A DNA stretch of 64,000 nucleotides from Mesostigma viride (GCA_009746045.1 RPFO01000041.1:2088613-2152612); one strand, 5' to 3'. Shown: positions 19,070 to 27,786, counted from the first letter of the stretch. Numbers and translations: made by a program. Notes: generated by a model from the letters alone, not told the origin.

Positions 19070-20450
19070 TTCATGTCCCACGTAGCTCCCACAAAAACCA
19101 GCATCTTCATTAAAACAATAAGTGGAAGCATACATGTGACACTAATTGACATGCCCGGAGGCACGCCGTTCAAGGCCCTTCATGAAGTACGTTGCCCAAT
19201 CACCCCCGCCCTGGCTTTCCCTTGAAGCCGCACTCCACCTTGCTCGTTGTCACAAGTGACCGCCCTGCCGCAAAACGGGAGCCCCCCCACATCGGGAGGC
19301 GTGTGCCCGGCGGCTGTGGATGCATGGCCAGGCCCAAAAAGGCCCAGCGCATTTGCACTGCGATTGCGCACGGCCAGCCTATCATGACCCCTCTCGGGGC
19401 CCCGAGTCGGTACCGCTATGGCCGTCTCCCCATAGACCCGGGGTGCTTCGAGAAAAAACGTGGACCTAGCCCAGGCCCCGCCAGCCCGGATGCCCGAGGC
19501 CACAGCCCCAGGCACCTGGCTGAACGAGAGTCCGTTCAGCCAAGACCGCATTCCCCCCGAGGTTTCTATGCGTGGGGAAAAAATTTCTAGCTTAGGCGCT
19601 TTTCCCATCGCCGTCCCCAGCCCCAACCACCCCCCCCTCGGCGGAAGGCAATTGCAAAGTTTGCTGGCCAGCAGCAATTTCCGAAGAAAAAGCCGCAGGC
19701 CGCGGACCGAGACACGGGTCGCCAGTGCCAGCCATCCGGCTCCAACCCGGGGTGCAAGCATCCCCAGGTACGGAGCACCAGCTCGCGCACTGGGCCGACC
19801 AAGCGACAGTTGAGCACCTGTCACGGCATCCGGCCCACCAAAGACCCCAAGCTGGGGAAAAGGTGCGGACCGGAGGTAATCATTTTCTTTTCTTTTAGTT
19901 AACCGAGCGAGGAACTACGCCTGGCCGGTTAACAACTGGAAGTCTCACCACTGGCCAAGTGGCCAGTGCAACCAGTGCTTTTGGGATTTTGCTCCGCAGC
20001 ACCCATAGCTGCGGCTGCCGCCGCAACGACAACGAGCAAAGAAAGAGGCCGACAAAACCAGCCAGAGCGGCTTTTAGTCGCAAAACCTCCCTTATCCCTA
20101 GCTAACTGACGTCATTAAACCCTTATGTTTAGTGGATGCTAGTAAGACGCTAACCGTACAGACCGGGGGTAGAATATCCCGAATCTGCACGGCTAGTATT
20201 AAATAATGCGTAGGTTGTTCTTTTCAGGGGCACTGCACCTCACGCCCCGTTCCGCCCGGGTATAATCAACCCAAGCGCGGAACGCACATTTTATTTAATT
20301 CATTTTTCAACCATGCACTATATTGCATCTACTAATCACAAAAGCTCTAGCCAAACAGCTACGAGTAAACACTACGACCTATAAGCCGCTCATCCAGCGG
20401 CCTCTTGTTCCCGCATTCACGTATAGAAGAAACTCCGTTCAAAGAACCCC
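19070..20450 (+). repeat. Tandem duplication unit 2, abutting the capsid gene promoter
   Basis: Full-length copy of the duplicated unit, with an 835-base GC-rich middle that holds no recognisable gene despite open frames on both strands. The last block runs to 24 bases before the main capsid start codon. The duplicated DNA therefore includes the far upstream region of the capsid gene, while the immediate promoter box lies just outside it. Confidence 0.85.
20248..20284. repeat. Hairpin in duplicated block, copy 2
   Basis: Same 8-bp stem CGTTCCGC/GCGGAACG as at 18865-18901, about 190 bases upstream of the capsid start codon. Confidence 0.65.
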
Positions 20451-20457
20451 GAGTATC

Positions 20458-20474
20458 TTATATACCCCGTCTAG
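20458..20474 (+). promoter_or_regulatory. TATA-like box of the major capsid gene
   Basis: TTATATACC lies 8 bases before the ATG at 20475 and is followed by CCGTCTAG. The promoter of the minus-strand gene at 29272 is almost the same (TTATATAC, then TAG and ATG). This is the clearest instance of the shared viral box. Confidence 0.7.
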
Positions 20475-21857
20475 ATGTCGGCCCCTGTTCTTGTCCTTCG
20501 CGCCCGTGGCCCTCAAGATGCCGTGCTGACTGTCAGCCCAGATCACACGTTCTTCAAGGTGACATACAACCGCCACACAAACTTCGCGTTCGAGGATACC
20601 GAAATCGCGTCGGTCTCAGGCAATGTCGGCTACGAGCGCGACGAGACATCGGTCGTTTTCCAGATCCCAAAGAGCGGCGACCTCGTCACACGCGCCTTTC
20701 TGTACTTCGAGCTCCCGGCCATCCAGGAGTGGGGGCTGCCTCCCTTTGGACAGGCGTGGTGGAAGATCTTCGACCCTTTCTACGATGATATCGCTCGCCT
20801 TCTCATCAAGAATATAGAGTTTCGTGTCGGAGGCACTGTCATCGAGAGCATGAGCGGAGAGTTTATGCACGTCTACGACCAGCTTTCTCGTGACCCGTCC
20901 ACCTCGTATGTCGAGAACACCCCCACTCGCCACGGCGGCGTCGTCCGTGAGGAAAACGGAGGGCAGACGGGTCTTCGCAAGAGTCACATTTACGTCCCAC
21001 TCCAGTTCTCGTGGTGCCTGGAGGACACCATGGCTCTCCCTATGATCGCTCTCCAGCATCATGACGCTTTCATCAAGGTCACTCTCCATTCTAAGGAGTC
21101 CATCATCACCAGGATGTGCGGCGGATCCAAATACCCCGCCACCAGTATCAGCACTCTCCCCGTATCTTGGGACGACGATGCAGTCGGAGGTGCTGGGTAT
21201 CGCGACCAATTGGTCGCCGCTTTAGGCGAGATTGTAAAGTTCCGTCTCATCTGCCGGTTCGTGTATCTGGACGAGGCCGAGCGTCAGGACTTCGCGAATA
21301 ATCAGCACGAGTATCTGATCACCGAGACTCACACGGAGGATTTTGCGGCCGAAGGCGAGAACCTCAAGACCTTCAAGTTGGGTTTTTCGCATCCCGTAAA
21401 GGAACTCATCTTTTATTACCAGGCCGAGAACCGTCTCACTGACCCCATGACGTCAAAGGACCCGACGCAGGCGCCTTGGAACTTCACAAACAAGAACTCG
21501 AAGTTTGGCGACGGGCATTTGTTTGAGAGGTGCAATCTCAGGCTGAACTCACAGCCCATCTTCAACGAGCCGCGCGATCCCATTTATTTCTCGTACTTGC
21601 TTCCTCTCCAGTTCCACACTGGCATCCCGACCGACAAGCACATCTACGTCATCCCCTTTGCCTTAATGCCAGAAAGCTGGAAGCCTACAGGCACTACGAA
21701 CTTCTCGCGCATGGACACCGTCACCCTCGAACTGCAAGGTCTTCAGAAAGATTCTGTTACCAACAAGCTGCCAAAGGGTGTCATTCGCGTGCATGCCAGG
21801 AACTTTAACATCTTTAAGATCGCGCACGGTATGGGCGGTCTCCGGTTCGCCTCCTAA
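20475..21857 (+). CDS. MCP: Major capsid protein, double jelly roll (NCLDV)
   Basis: 460 residues, a usual size for the family. The first jelly roll has SVSGNVGYERDETSVVFQIPK-type sequence, IPKSGDLVTRAFLYFELP, IEFRVGGTVIESMSGEFM and the capsid signature YVPLQFSWC ... ALPMIALQHHD. The second has HEYLITETHTEDF, FSHPVKELIFYYQ, KFGDGHLFERC, RDPIYFSYLLPLQFH, YVIPFALMPESWKPTG and NFSRMDTV. Trimers of this protein form the icosahedral shell of giant viruses. The start is fixed by the box-to-ATG spacing and alignment to the family N-terminus. The gene is intact. Its paralogue is at 5701-6915. Confidence 0.95.
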   Translation: MSAPVLVLRARGPQDAVLTVSPDHTFFKVTYNRHTNFAFEDTEIASVSGNVGYERDETSVVFQIPKSGDLVTRAFLYFELPAIQEWGLPPFGQAWWKIFDPFYDDIARLLIKNIEFRVGGTVIESMSGEFMHVYDQLSRDPSTSYVENTPTRHGGVVREENGGQTGLRKSHIYVPLQFSWCLEDTMALPMIALQHHDAFIKVTLHSKESIITRMCGGSKYPATSISTLPVSWDDDAVGGAGYRDQLVAALGEIVKFRLICRFVYLDEAERQDFANNQHEYLITETHTEDFAAEGENLKTFKLGFSHPVKELIFYYQAENRLTDPMTSKDPTQAPWNFTNKNSKFGDGHLFERCNLRLNSQPIFNEPRDPIYFSYLLPLQFHTGIPTDKHIYVIPFALMPESWKPTGTTNFSRMDTVTLELQGLQKDSVTNKLPKGVIRVHARNFNIFKIAHGMGGLRFAS

Positions 21858-22145
21858 ACGATTATAGCACAATGACCCATTGAAATCCGCCCACGACGAA
21901 TAAGTCGTGAAGAGGCTTATGTGAAATATGTATCAGTTTTTTTACTATTCAAACTAATTATAATTCGTAATAAAAAGTATACTAAAGTTTGGTAAACTTA
22001 ACAAGGGTTACAAAAAGGCGGCAAACCAAAAAGGCGGGAAACCCAAAAGGCGGCAAACCCAAAAGGCGGCAAAACCAAAAGGCGGCGCAGGCTCATACAA
22101 AAGAGGGAAACCTGTCCATTCACTCACCATTCCATTCCACCCACC
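21858..22145. other. AT-rich intergenic region with 16-bp tandem repeat
   Basis: AT-rich after the capsid stop, then five copies of a 16-base unit. No gene seen. Confidence 0.5.
22011..22090 (+). repeat. Five-copy 16-bp tandem repeat (CCAAAAGGCGGCAAAC)
   Basis: Units of 16 bases, consensus CCAAAAGGCGGCAAAC, occur five times in a row with one or two changes each. They end about 55 bases before the zinc-finger gene start at 22146 and may be a regulatory array for it. Confidence 0.8.
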
Positions 22146-22865
22146 ATGGCCGACCAAGAACACGTCCCCTCTCTGTTGGACATTTCCCCAGAGAGCTCCC
22201 TCGACACGATTGAAAAGAGAACCATGGGAAGAAGCGAGCTTCAGAAACGCAAGCAGAAAAGGAGAGACCATATCGCGTCGAAGTTTACGGCATCAGGTGC
22301 CAAGCGCCGGCTGGAAACCCTCGGCGTTTCTGCCTCCGAGAATGACGCCGAACGCATCATCGGGGAAAACGTGTTCAAGTGCGATATTTTCCACAAGGAG
22401 AAGGATGAGAGAGATCAGGAACTCTACGACCAGTTGTGCGCGCTCGGTGACCCTTCTGCCAGCGCGCATCTCTTGGAGATGTTCGAAGACATGGAGAATC
22501 GGTTGAGCTCCGCCAAACAGTCCATCAAGAGCGCGGTCCAGTGCGGGATGTGCAAGTGCGAGGTCACGGGCCGAGTGTTTGCGGTGGTAGGAGAGAACGA
22601 TCACGGTCACTCGAACATCGTGTGTGACGATTGCGCGAACCAGGAGATCGCTTTAATCGAGGCGAACCCGGAGAAGTACGCGATTTGTCCATTCTGTCCT
22701 CACAAGCAACGGCTGAACCTCGTGCCTCCTTATTACAAGACCGACGAGAACATCACGAAGCTCGTCCGCAAGATGAGGATGGAGGAGTGCCCGTACGCGT
22801 GCGGGACATGGACCAAGGCTTGCAGGATGGTCTCTCATATCGACCGCCTTCACTACGACGAGTAA
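22146..22865 (+). CDS. RING-like zinc-finger protein
   Basis: 239 residues, start in a strong context (CCACCATGG). The N-terminal half is charged and helical. Residues 133-184 hold a C-x2-C-x-C ... C-x2-C ... C-x2-C cluster (C133, C136, C138, C160, C163, C181, C184) like a RING or treble-clef ubiquitin-ligase domain. A further C-x3-C with histidines near the end (C215, C219 and HIDRLH) suggests a second small finger. A ubiquitin-ligase or DNA/protein-binding role is inference. The gene lies between capsid and membrane protein genes. Confidence 0.65.
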   Translation: MADQEHVPSLLDISPESSLDTIEKRTMGRSELQKRKQKRRDHIASKFTASGAKRRLETLGVSASENDAERIIGENVFKCDIFHKEKDERDQELYDQLCALGDPSASAHLLEMFEDMENRLSSAKQSIKSAVQCGMCKCEVTGRVFAVVGENDHGHSNIVCDDCANQEIALIEANPEKYAICPFCPHKQRLNLVPPYYKTDENITKLVRKMRMEECPYACGTWTKACRMVSHIDRLHYDE

Positions 22866-22896
22866 ATTTTATCCTCGACGTAGTGATACGAGACAT

Positions 22897-23256
22897 ATGG
22901 GAGACGGAAATCCTTTTTACAAGTTCGTGTCGATGTGCCTCTTCTACGCGACCCTTTGGTTGGTCAACTGGATCATCATGGCCGGCATCACCAGGCGACA
23001 AGTCAAGAAACGCGGCGGGATTGGCATCACGATGTGGGAAGCCATGCAGGCACCGGGGGTGTGGTTGTACTCCGCCGTTCTCACGGCGGTCCCGATTGTC
23101 ATGCACAAACTTCTCAAGAACACGATGCTTTCCTATGAACAGCGCATCGCCCAGAACAGGGAACGGATGAAAACTCTTACAGAGGAGAATTTGAAATTGC
23201 AGTCACGTTATAACGGCACAGACAGAATTGGAGTCGATATGGTTCACCTGTTATGA
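22897..23256 (+). CDS. Small membrane protein, tandem paralogue 1
   Basis: 119 residues with two hydrophobic segments (about 8-28 and 52-68) and a charged, coiled-coil-like C-terminus (YEQRIAQNRERMKTLTEENLKLQ). It shares an ordered motif set with the next gene: L-x-N-W-x-I-M, I-T-x-R-Q-V, R-G-G, A-M-x-A-P-G and Y-S-x-x-L-T. It is likely a virion or assembly membrane protein. I do not recognise the family. Confidence 0.7.
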   Translation: MGDGNPFYKFVSMCLFYATLWLVNWIIMAGITRRQVKKRGGIGITMWEAMQAPGVWLYSAVLTAVPIVMHKLLKNTMLSYEQRIAQNRERMKTLTEENLKLQSRYNGTDRIGVDMVHLL

Positions 23257-23308
23257 CGACCCAACAGATGATGGAGAAGGCACAGCGCCTCGGTATACCA
23301 GAGTCTGA

Positions 23309-23794
23309 ATGGAATGGATAAACTATTGGTTCGTAATATTATCTGTCCAAACAATGATAATCGAAATGAATTTAGATGTTGCGTGGAGAAAATTCCTCCT
23401 TTACATGCTCATATGGCTTGCAAATTGGACTATTATGGGCATGATTACGCAACGACAAGTGCGTGAACGCGGTGGGGTTGATATACCATTAAAACAAGCG
23501 ATGCTTGCTCCTGGTAATATCATTTACTCTGTCCTCACGTCAGCGGTGCCTCTCTTGCTTTACCACTACATGAATGCCAAAGTGTTCAAGAGTAAGGAGA
23601 CAATTATCGCGGAAAATGATAAAAAATATCAACGGCTTTCCATCGACACCCAAAAATTATATATAGAGGTAGCACAACGGGATACCCTCACATCAAAGAT
23701 AGAGGCCGAAACCCGTAAACGCAATCAGGCTAAAGTGGAAACAAACCGTTTAACAAATGCACAAACTGCCGATGATGCCGGCATTGGTTATTAG
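23309..23794 (+). CDS. Small membrane protein, tandem paralogue 2
   Basis: 161 residues. Two hydrophobic segments align with those of the preceding gene (LANWTIMGMITQRQV and AMLAPGNIIYSVLTSAVP), followed by a longer basic coiled-coil tail. The start at 23309 is supported by GGTATACC eight bases upstream, the viral box type. Homology to the neighbour would instead favour the in-frame ATG at 23366, which removes 19 mostly hydrophobic residues. Lower GC than its neighbour suggests divergence after an old tandem duplication. Confidence 0.7.
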   Translation: MEWINYWFVILSVQTMIIEMNLDVAWRKFLLYMLIWLANWTIMGMITQRQVRERGGVDIPLKQAMLAPGNIIYSVLTSAVPLLLYHYMNAKVFKSKETIIAENDKKYQRLSIDTQKLYIEVAQRDTLTSKIEAETRKRNQAKVETNRLTNAQTADDAGIGY

Positions 23795-23852
23795 TTAACA
23801 TCCATTTGAATGTTATGAAGCAATATTATATTCCCTTTTATTAAATAACCTA

Positions 23853-24020
23853 ATGCCGAGCCGGAACCCGTCGAATTCGTCTCGTTACAAAACATCTCAG
23901 GTCATCACTGTCACGAAACCCCATGTCATCACGGGGAACAAGGTCGACAAGAAACCGGTCAAGCGTGTCCTGAAACGCGTAATGGTGCCGGTTTACGTCC
24001 TAAAGGAGGTTCGCGGCTAA
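23853..24020 (+). CDS. Small basic protein, 55 residues
   Basis: ATG at 23853, TAA at 24018-24020. It is rich in Lys, Arg, Val and Ser, with a central KKPVKRVLKRV stretch, and has no hydrophobic segment. Its stop overlaps the stop of the converging ATPase gene by four bases. Codon use matches the neighbours. It could be a nucleic-acid-binding or packaging-associated peptide. Too small to assign. Confidence 0.5.
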   Translation: MPSRNPSNSSRYKTSQVITVTKPHVITGNKVDKKPVKRVLKRVMVPVYVLKEVRG

Positions 24021-24805
24021 TCGTACTTCTTCACGATTCTCGTGTTGATTTTCCGCATCTTGCCCTCTGTCGTCTCATTGTCGGAATCGCTCTCGTATTT
24101 GGGGTCAAAGTTCTCCTTGCCGTACTGCCAGAAGGACGGGCTGCCGATCTTGAAAGATGGACGAGGAGAGGCTTTGTACCAAAAGATCACGTCTTCTATC
24201 TTATTGGACTCGCTCGTGTGGTCTACCACGAGACATTCGTAATTCCGGGTGCACTGATCCAATATTTCGCAAAAGGCATCGAATGTCGGGATGACACCAA
24301 AAAAGTTGCGGTACAATCTCTCACGGTTCATGATGATGTTCTCGCGCAACGCGAAAACGTAGTCGATGTTGCTGCGGATGTCGGGCGTCACGTCCATGCT
24401 GTACTGACTGATGAACAACATGAAGATGTTCATGTGTCGACCGTTCAACGCGATTTCGCGAATGCACGGGTCTCGCATCACTGTCCTGTCGTAAATGCAG
24501 TCGTCCAACACGACGAAACAACTCTTGGCCTTCCCGTTTTTCGCACTGCGCTTTTGGTTCTTTATGATGGCCTTGAGAGCGGGGCGATTAAAGCAGTTGT
24601 ACACGAACAGAGCGGGAACGTAGTTCTGCCAATGTTTGTTGGAACCCTCTGTACCGGACATGACGATGCCGGAAGGGATGTTGCGTTTATGATACATGAT
24701 GTCTGTCGCAAGAGTGGTCTTGCCACCACCGCGTTTTGACACGATGCAAACCACCTTGTCGTCTCCGATGGTAGAAGGATCGAATCGTCTCAACTGAAGG
24801 TCCAT
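24017..24805 (-). CDS. A32-type DNA packaging ATPase
   Basis: 262 residues from the ATG at 24805 (MDLQLRRF); an upstream in-frame ATG at 24916 would overlap the next gene and lacks family support. Walker A is SKRGGGKTT (about 23-31), Walker B is CFVVLDDC (about 96-103), and a sensor/arginine-finger region FISQYSMDVTPDIRSNIDYVF follows. This is the FtsK/HerA-superfamily packaging ATPase conserved in NCLDVs and related capsid viruses, which pumps DNA into the procapsid. Length is typical. It is intact and sits next to the JAMM protease gene on the same strand. Confidence 0.92.
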   Translation of the reverse strand: MDLQLRRFDPSTIGDDKVVCIVSKRGGGKTTLATDIMYHKRNIPSGIVMSGTEGSNKHWQNYVPALFVYNCFNRPALKAIIKNQKRSAKNGKAKSCFVVLDDCIYDRTVMRDPCIREIALNGRHMNIFMLFISQYSMDVTPDIRSNIDYVFALRENIIMNRERLYRNFFGVIPTFDAFCEILDQCTRNYECLVVDHTSESNKIEDVIFWYKASPRPSFKIGSPSFWQYGKENFDPKYESDSDNETTEGKMRKINTRIVKKYD

Positions 24806-24813
24806 ATTGATTA

Positions 24814-25428
24814 TTAGAAGGAACAAATTTTGATAGAGGGAAGCGCGGGGTAGCGGAAATAGCGTACGCGGATACCGTATTGCGCGGCCATCTGCATCCA
24901 TTGAGCCTGATGCCACGCCTCAGCAGAATCCTTTTCGATTTCCGTGCGTGATTTGTTGAACCGCGACGAAAATTGACGTTGCAGCCACGAAAACTGCTTT
25001 TCTATTTGTCTCGCAAGACGTTTGTCTCGCTTGAGAGCTAATAACAACTCGGGGCTTAGTGACATGACGAATGTCCCGTGGCGACTGAACACGAAATGAG
25101 CGACGTTTTCCGTCATGGCGTCGTTCAGCACCACTCCGACATCCGTGTCGCTGGGACTCGACAACGAACATTCCGTCATCCCGCATTTCTGAGGATGAGT
25201 GTGCCACTCAAACACGCCGTGAGGAATCTCAACATCGTTTGAATGCCCAAACTTTGTTACAGTAGGGTTATATAAACGCCCTTTATTGAAATCGTATCGG
25301 AACGTCCCTCCCAACTCTTTGCCCGTTGCCATGCTCTTCAGTATCATATTCAGGACCGAACGATCCAGAGTCACAAGCCCGCCTCCTCGCATACGTTTCC
25401 TTCCATCGTTGCCGATCTTTACGCTCAT
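24814..25428 (-). CDS. JAMM/MPN+ metalloprotease-like protein
   Basis: 204 residues from the ATG at 25428, which follows CTATATATAC about eight bases upstream. The zinc-protease signature is complete: E74, H76-T-H78, then PSDTD giving S93-x2-D96, matching E ... HxH ... SxxD of JAB1/MPN+ enzymes. These cleave isopeptide bonds of ubiquitin-like proteins, or process proteins in viruses and bacteria. The C-terminal third is basic and helical. Only eight bases separate it from the packaging ATPase, so co-expression is likely. The substrate is unknown; deubiquitination or capsid maturation are both possible. Confidence 0.8.
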   Translation of the reverse strand: MSVKIGNDGRKRMRGGGLVTLDRSVLNMILKSMATGKELGGTFRYDFNKGRLYNPTVTKFGHSNDVEIPHGVFEWHTHPQKCGMTECSLSSPSDTDVGVVLNDAMTENVAHFVFSRHGTFVMSLSPELLLALKRDKRLARQIEKQFSWLQRQFSSRFNKSRTEIEKDSAEAWHQAQWMQMAAQYGIRVRYFRYPALPSIKICSF

Positions 25429-25450
25429 GCGTGCATGTATATATAGTACG
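25429..25450 (-). promoter_or_regulatory. TATA-like box of the JAMM gene
   Basis: On the minus strand CTATATATAC lies about eight bases before the ATG at 25428, matching the box before other viral genes. Confidence 0.6.
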
Positions 25451-25465
25451 GCAAGAAAGTCTATT

Positions 25466-26269
25466 TTAAGAAAAATCGTCCTCATCCACGTTCTCATCTT
25501 CGCCAACGTCGAACTGGTCAAAACGATGCACTGAAGTCGGCTGTCTCATGTGCTTCTGTTGAACACGCACGCCCTTCAGAGACCCCTCCATATCTCTGTC
25601 CGTTGCCTCGTCCACGCGAATTTCCTCCGTGTCTTCCTTTACATTGCCCTCGCCGCCATAGATCCCACCCTCTTCGCCTCCCTTGAACGTATCCCGGCTC
25701 AGAATGTCTCCCATGTACTCCTTCAACAGGTCATCGATGGGCATGAGGTTGTGAAGAGAATCCCTGATGGCATCCTCGACCGTCTTCAACACGTGGCGAC
25801 GATTCAGCTTGAACTTGCCAGGCTCGTCCGACCCCGTGATGAAGTGGTTCAAGTCGTCGCCGATGTCGAAGGCCGCGTTCTTCAAAACCATGTGAACGAA
25901 TCGCTCAGGAGACGGAACTCGAATCTTCATCTTTTGGTTCTTCTCCTTCGACATGCGAATCGAACCCATGATCATACTCGCACACACAAAATACGCTTTC
26001 AACAGATCCTTTAAGTACGGAACAGCCTGTACGATCCCATTCGTCTCCTCTTCTACTATCTGTTGGTCCCACTTCGGGACCTCCGACAGCAGAACGGACA
26101 GAGCCTTAAGCGGATCCATACCGTTCTTCTTGGAAACGTTCATAGCATCCAACACCGTCATGCGGAGAGATTCGAACACTGGACGGAGCAAACCCCTTCC
26201 AAGTTGGTCGACATACTCTCGCTTGCTGTCCACTAACACATTGATGTTCACAACTGGTTCATCATCCAT
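25466..26269 (-). CDS. NCLDV-type conserved hypothetical protein with acidic tail
   Basis: 267 residues. The N-terminus (VNINVLVDSKREYVDQL ... LLRPVFESLRMTVLDAM) is reminiscent of a helical protein family of unknown function found across large DNA viruses of algae and amoebae. That likeness is from memory and uncertain. The middle is helical with an amphipathic segment. The last 60 residues are acidic (VGEDENVDEDDF). An AATATAC box lies about 25 bases upstream of the ATG. Probably a core or assembly protein. Confidence 0.6.
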   Translation of the reverse strand: MDDEPVVNINVLVDSKREYVDQLGRGLLRPVFESLRMTVLDAMNVSKKNGMDPLKALSVLLSEVPKWDQQIVEEETNGIVQAVPYLKDLLKAYFVCASMIMGSIRMSKEKNQKMKIRVPSPERFVHMVLKNAAFDIGDDLNHFITGSDEPGKFKLNRRHVLKTVEDAIRDSLHNLMPIDDLLKEYMGDILSRDTFKGGEEGGIYGGEGNVKEDTEEIRVDEATDRDMEGSLKGVRVQQKHMRQPTSVHRFDQFDVGEDENVDEDDFS

Positions 26270-26312
26270 AGCAATGCTTTATTACAATTAGTATATTGCA
26301 AACTTTATGTCC

Positions 26313-26612
26313 TCATGGGACGCACCTGCCTACGAGTCTCGACTTCATCGCTGTTAAATGGTCCACTTCGAGTTGAGCCTCTTCGATTCTAGAGCGTATG
26401 AATTGCAAAACACATTCCTCGCGTTTCGACGAATCTTCTTTATCCGGAACGTCAATCGGCGCCGTCTCGAAAAGCGGCGTCGTTCGCGAAATACCGAGTT
26501 CGTCGCGAAGACATTCCGCCTTGAAGCGCAGATCTCCCAACTCACACGCCAGCAACCACTTTTTGTGTTGATAGTCCTCCATACCTCTACGAAACATTTG
26601 CGCGACGTCCAC
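26313..26612 (-). CDS. Small coiled-coil protein, 99 residues
   Basis: Charged, helix-forming throughout, with heptad-like spacing near the C-terminus (FIRSRIEEAQLEVDHLTAMKSRL). No hydrophobic segment and no recognised family. It is tightly packed between two minus-strand viral genes, 19 bases from the upstream one, suggesting one transcription unit. Confidence 0.6.
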   Translation of the reverse strand: MDVAQMFRRGMEDYQHKKWLLACELGDLRFKAECLRDELGISRTTPLFETAPIDVPDKEDSSKREECVLQFIRSRIEEAQLEVDHLTAMKSRLVGRCVP

Positions 26613-26631
26613 ATCAACGCACTTCGATCGT

Positions 26632-27147
26632 TTAGGTGACGAGTCTAGGCAACAGAAACGCCGTCATCAAAGCGGCGATGACGCCGCCTGCAGCGGCGCC
26701 CATGTTTAACTTCTTAGTGTCGATCATCCCTGTATCGTGATTCATAAACAAGTCGGGGTTGTACACCGGTCCCAGTTTCGTGATAGCGAATGCAACACCC
26801 ACGCCCACGATCGAAGCGTGTACCACGAAATCCTTGGGTTGCTTCGTGGCGTTAACGATCGAATACAAGGCTTGGGGTTGGTAAGCAGGGTTAATCGACC
26901 GCGGCTCAACCGATCGCACATCCATCTCACGGGCGTTGACATTGTGTGTCCTCCCCACGTCGAGCCCTTCCATGTCCCCCATATCACTGCCTGGCCCCAC
27001 CGAGCCTTCGTAAAAGGAGATAGGCCCCGTGACATTAGGGGGCATAGAGACAGATTCTGTCACTGGAAAACTGGTTTCAGGGGAGGACACGGAACGCAGG
27101 CGCCTCGCCGTGTGAGTCAGCATAGGTGTTGAAGATGAGACGTCCAT
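26632..27147 (-). CDS. Membrane protein with two C-terminal spans
   Basis: 171 residues. The first 110 are polar with Ser, Pro and Gly. Then come two hydrophobic segments (VVHASIVGVGVAFAITKLG and MGAAAGGVIAALMTAFLLP). A TTATAAGTAGAG sequence upstream is shared with the gene starting at 33425. It resembles small virion membrane proteins in general but no family was recognised. Confidence 0.65.
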   Translation of the reverse strand: MDVSSSTPMLTHTARRLRSVSSPETSFPVTESVSMPPNVTGPISFYEGSVGPGSDMGDMEGLDVGRTHNVNAREMDVRSVEPRSINPAYQPQALYSIVNATKQPKDFVVHASIVGVGVAFAITKLGPVYNPDLFMNHDTGMIDTKKLNMGAAAGGVIAALMTAFLLPRLVT

Positions 27148-27210
27148 CTTTCCTTTTCTTATTCTCTACTTATAAAACTTTTATGGTGGTTTAACGAACG
27201 CGTGTGCCGA

Positions 27211-27786
27211 TCAATCGTAATCCACCCTGTCTGGTTTATCCAAGTCCCAATGGTCGAGTTTCTCCTCCTCCTTTTCGAGATCGAGAAGGGTGTCAACGCA
27301 AATCGGGTCGGTCTCTTTGGTCGGCTCGCGAGGCTCGAGCTCGTACCGCCGAACCCCTCGATCTCTCGGATTGTGAATGGTGCTCTGGTCGATGGTGTGC
27401 AGATAGCATTCGATGTGGTAAAACCACACGACGTTGTATACGCCCTCGGATTTCATGAACTCGACTTTCTCGGCCGGCATCGGCAAATTGCACACGGCGC
27501 ACAGACACCATCCAGACATCGGTGCGGACTCAGCGCACCATTGGTGACACGTATCGCCCCCAAGAGCTCGCATCCCCACGCGTTTGAACTCGTCGATCAC
27601 GTGGGTCTCAAAGTCTGTAAGCAACACATCCTTTCTCAAGATGTTGCGATACGTACAGAACATAACCGTATCATTCATCTTCACGTTTTTATGTTCCATT
27701 CTCTCCCTGCACCTCCTCTTCATGGCGCACCACCTGTCTGTCGCCCTTTGATTGATTTCGGCGAGACGTTCCGAGTACGTTGACAT
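27211..27786 (-). CDS. Zinc-ribbon/PHD-like protein
   Basis: 191 residues. A metal-binding site is suggested by C94, C96-x2-C99 and, 25 residues on, H124-x2-C127 (WFYHIEC). This spacing fits PHD, PARP-finger or treble-clef folds. The N-terminus is basic and the C-terminus acidic. No catalytic domain seen. It may bind nucleic acid or protein. Confidence 0.6.
   Translation of the reverse strand: MSTYSERLAEINQRATDRWCAMKRRCRERMEHKNVKMNDTVMFCTYRNILRKDVLLTDFETHVIDEFKRVGMRALGGDTCHQWCAESAPMSGWCLCAVCNLPMPAEKVEFMKSEGVYNVVWFYHIECYLHTIDQSTIHNPRDRGVRRYELEPREPTKETDPICVDTLLDLEKEEEKLDHWDLDKPDRVDYD

Noticed and set aside
19180-19824. 214-residue open frame on the minus strand in the duplicated region.
   Set aside because: Overlaps other GC-driven frames on both strands, has no motif, and lacks a counterpart in the other duplication unit.
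24017-24916. Longer start for the packaging ATPase at 24916.
   Set aside because: It would overlap the neighbouring gene by 103 bases and adds residues not typical of the family; ATG 24805 fits better.
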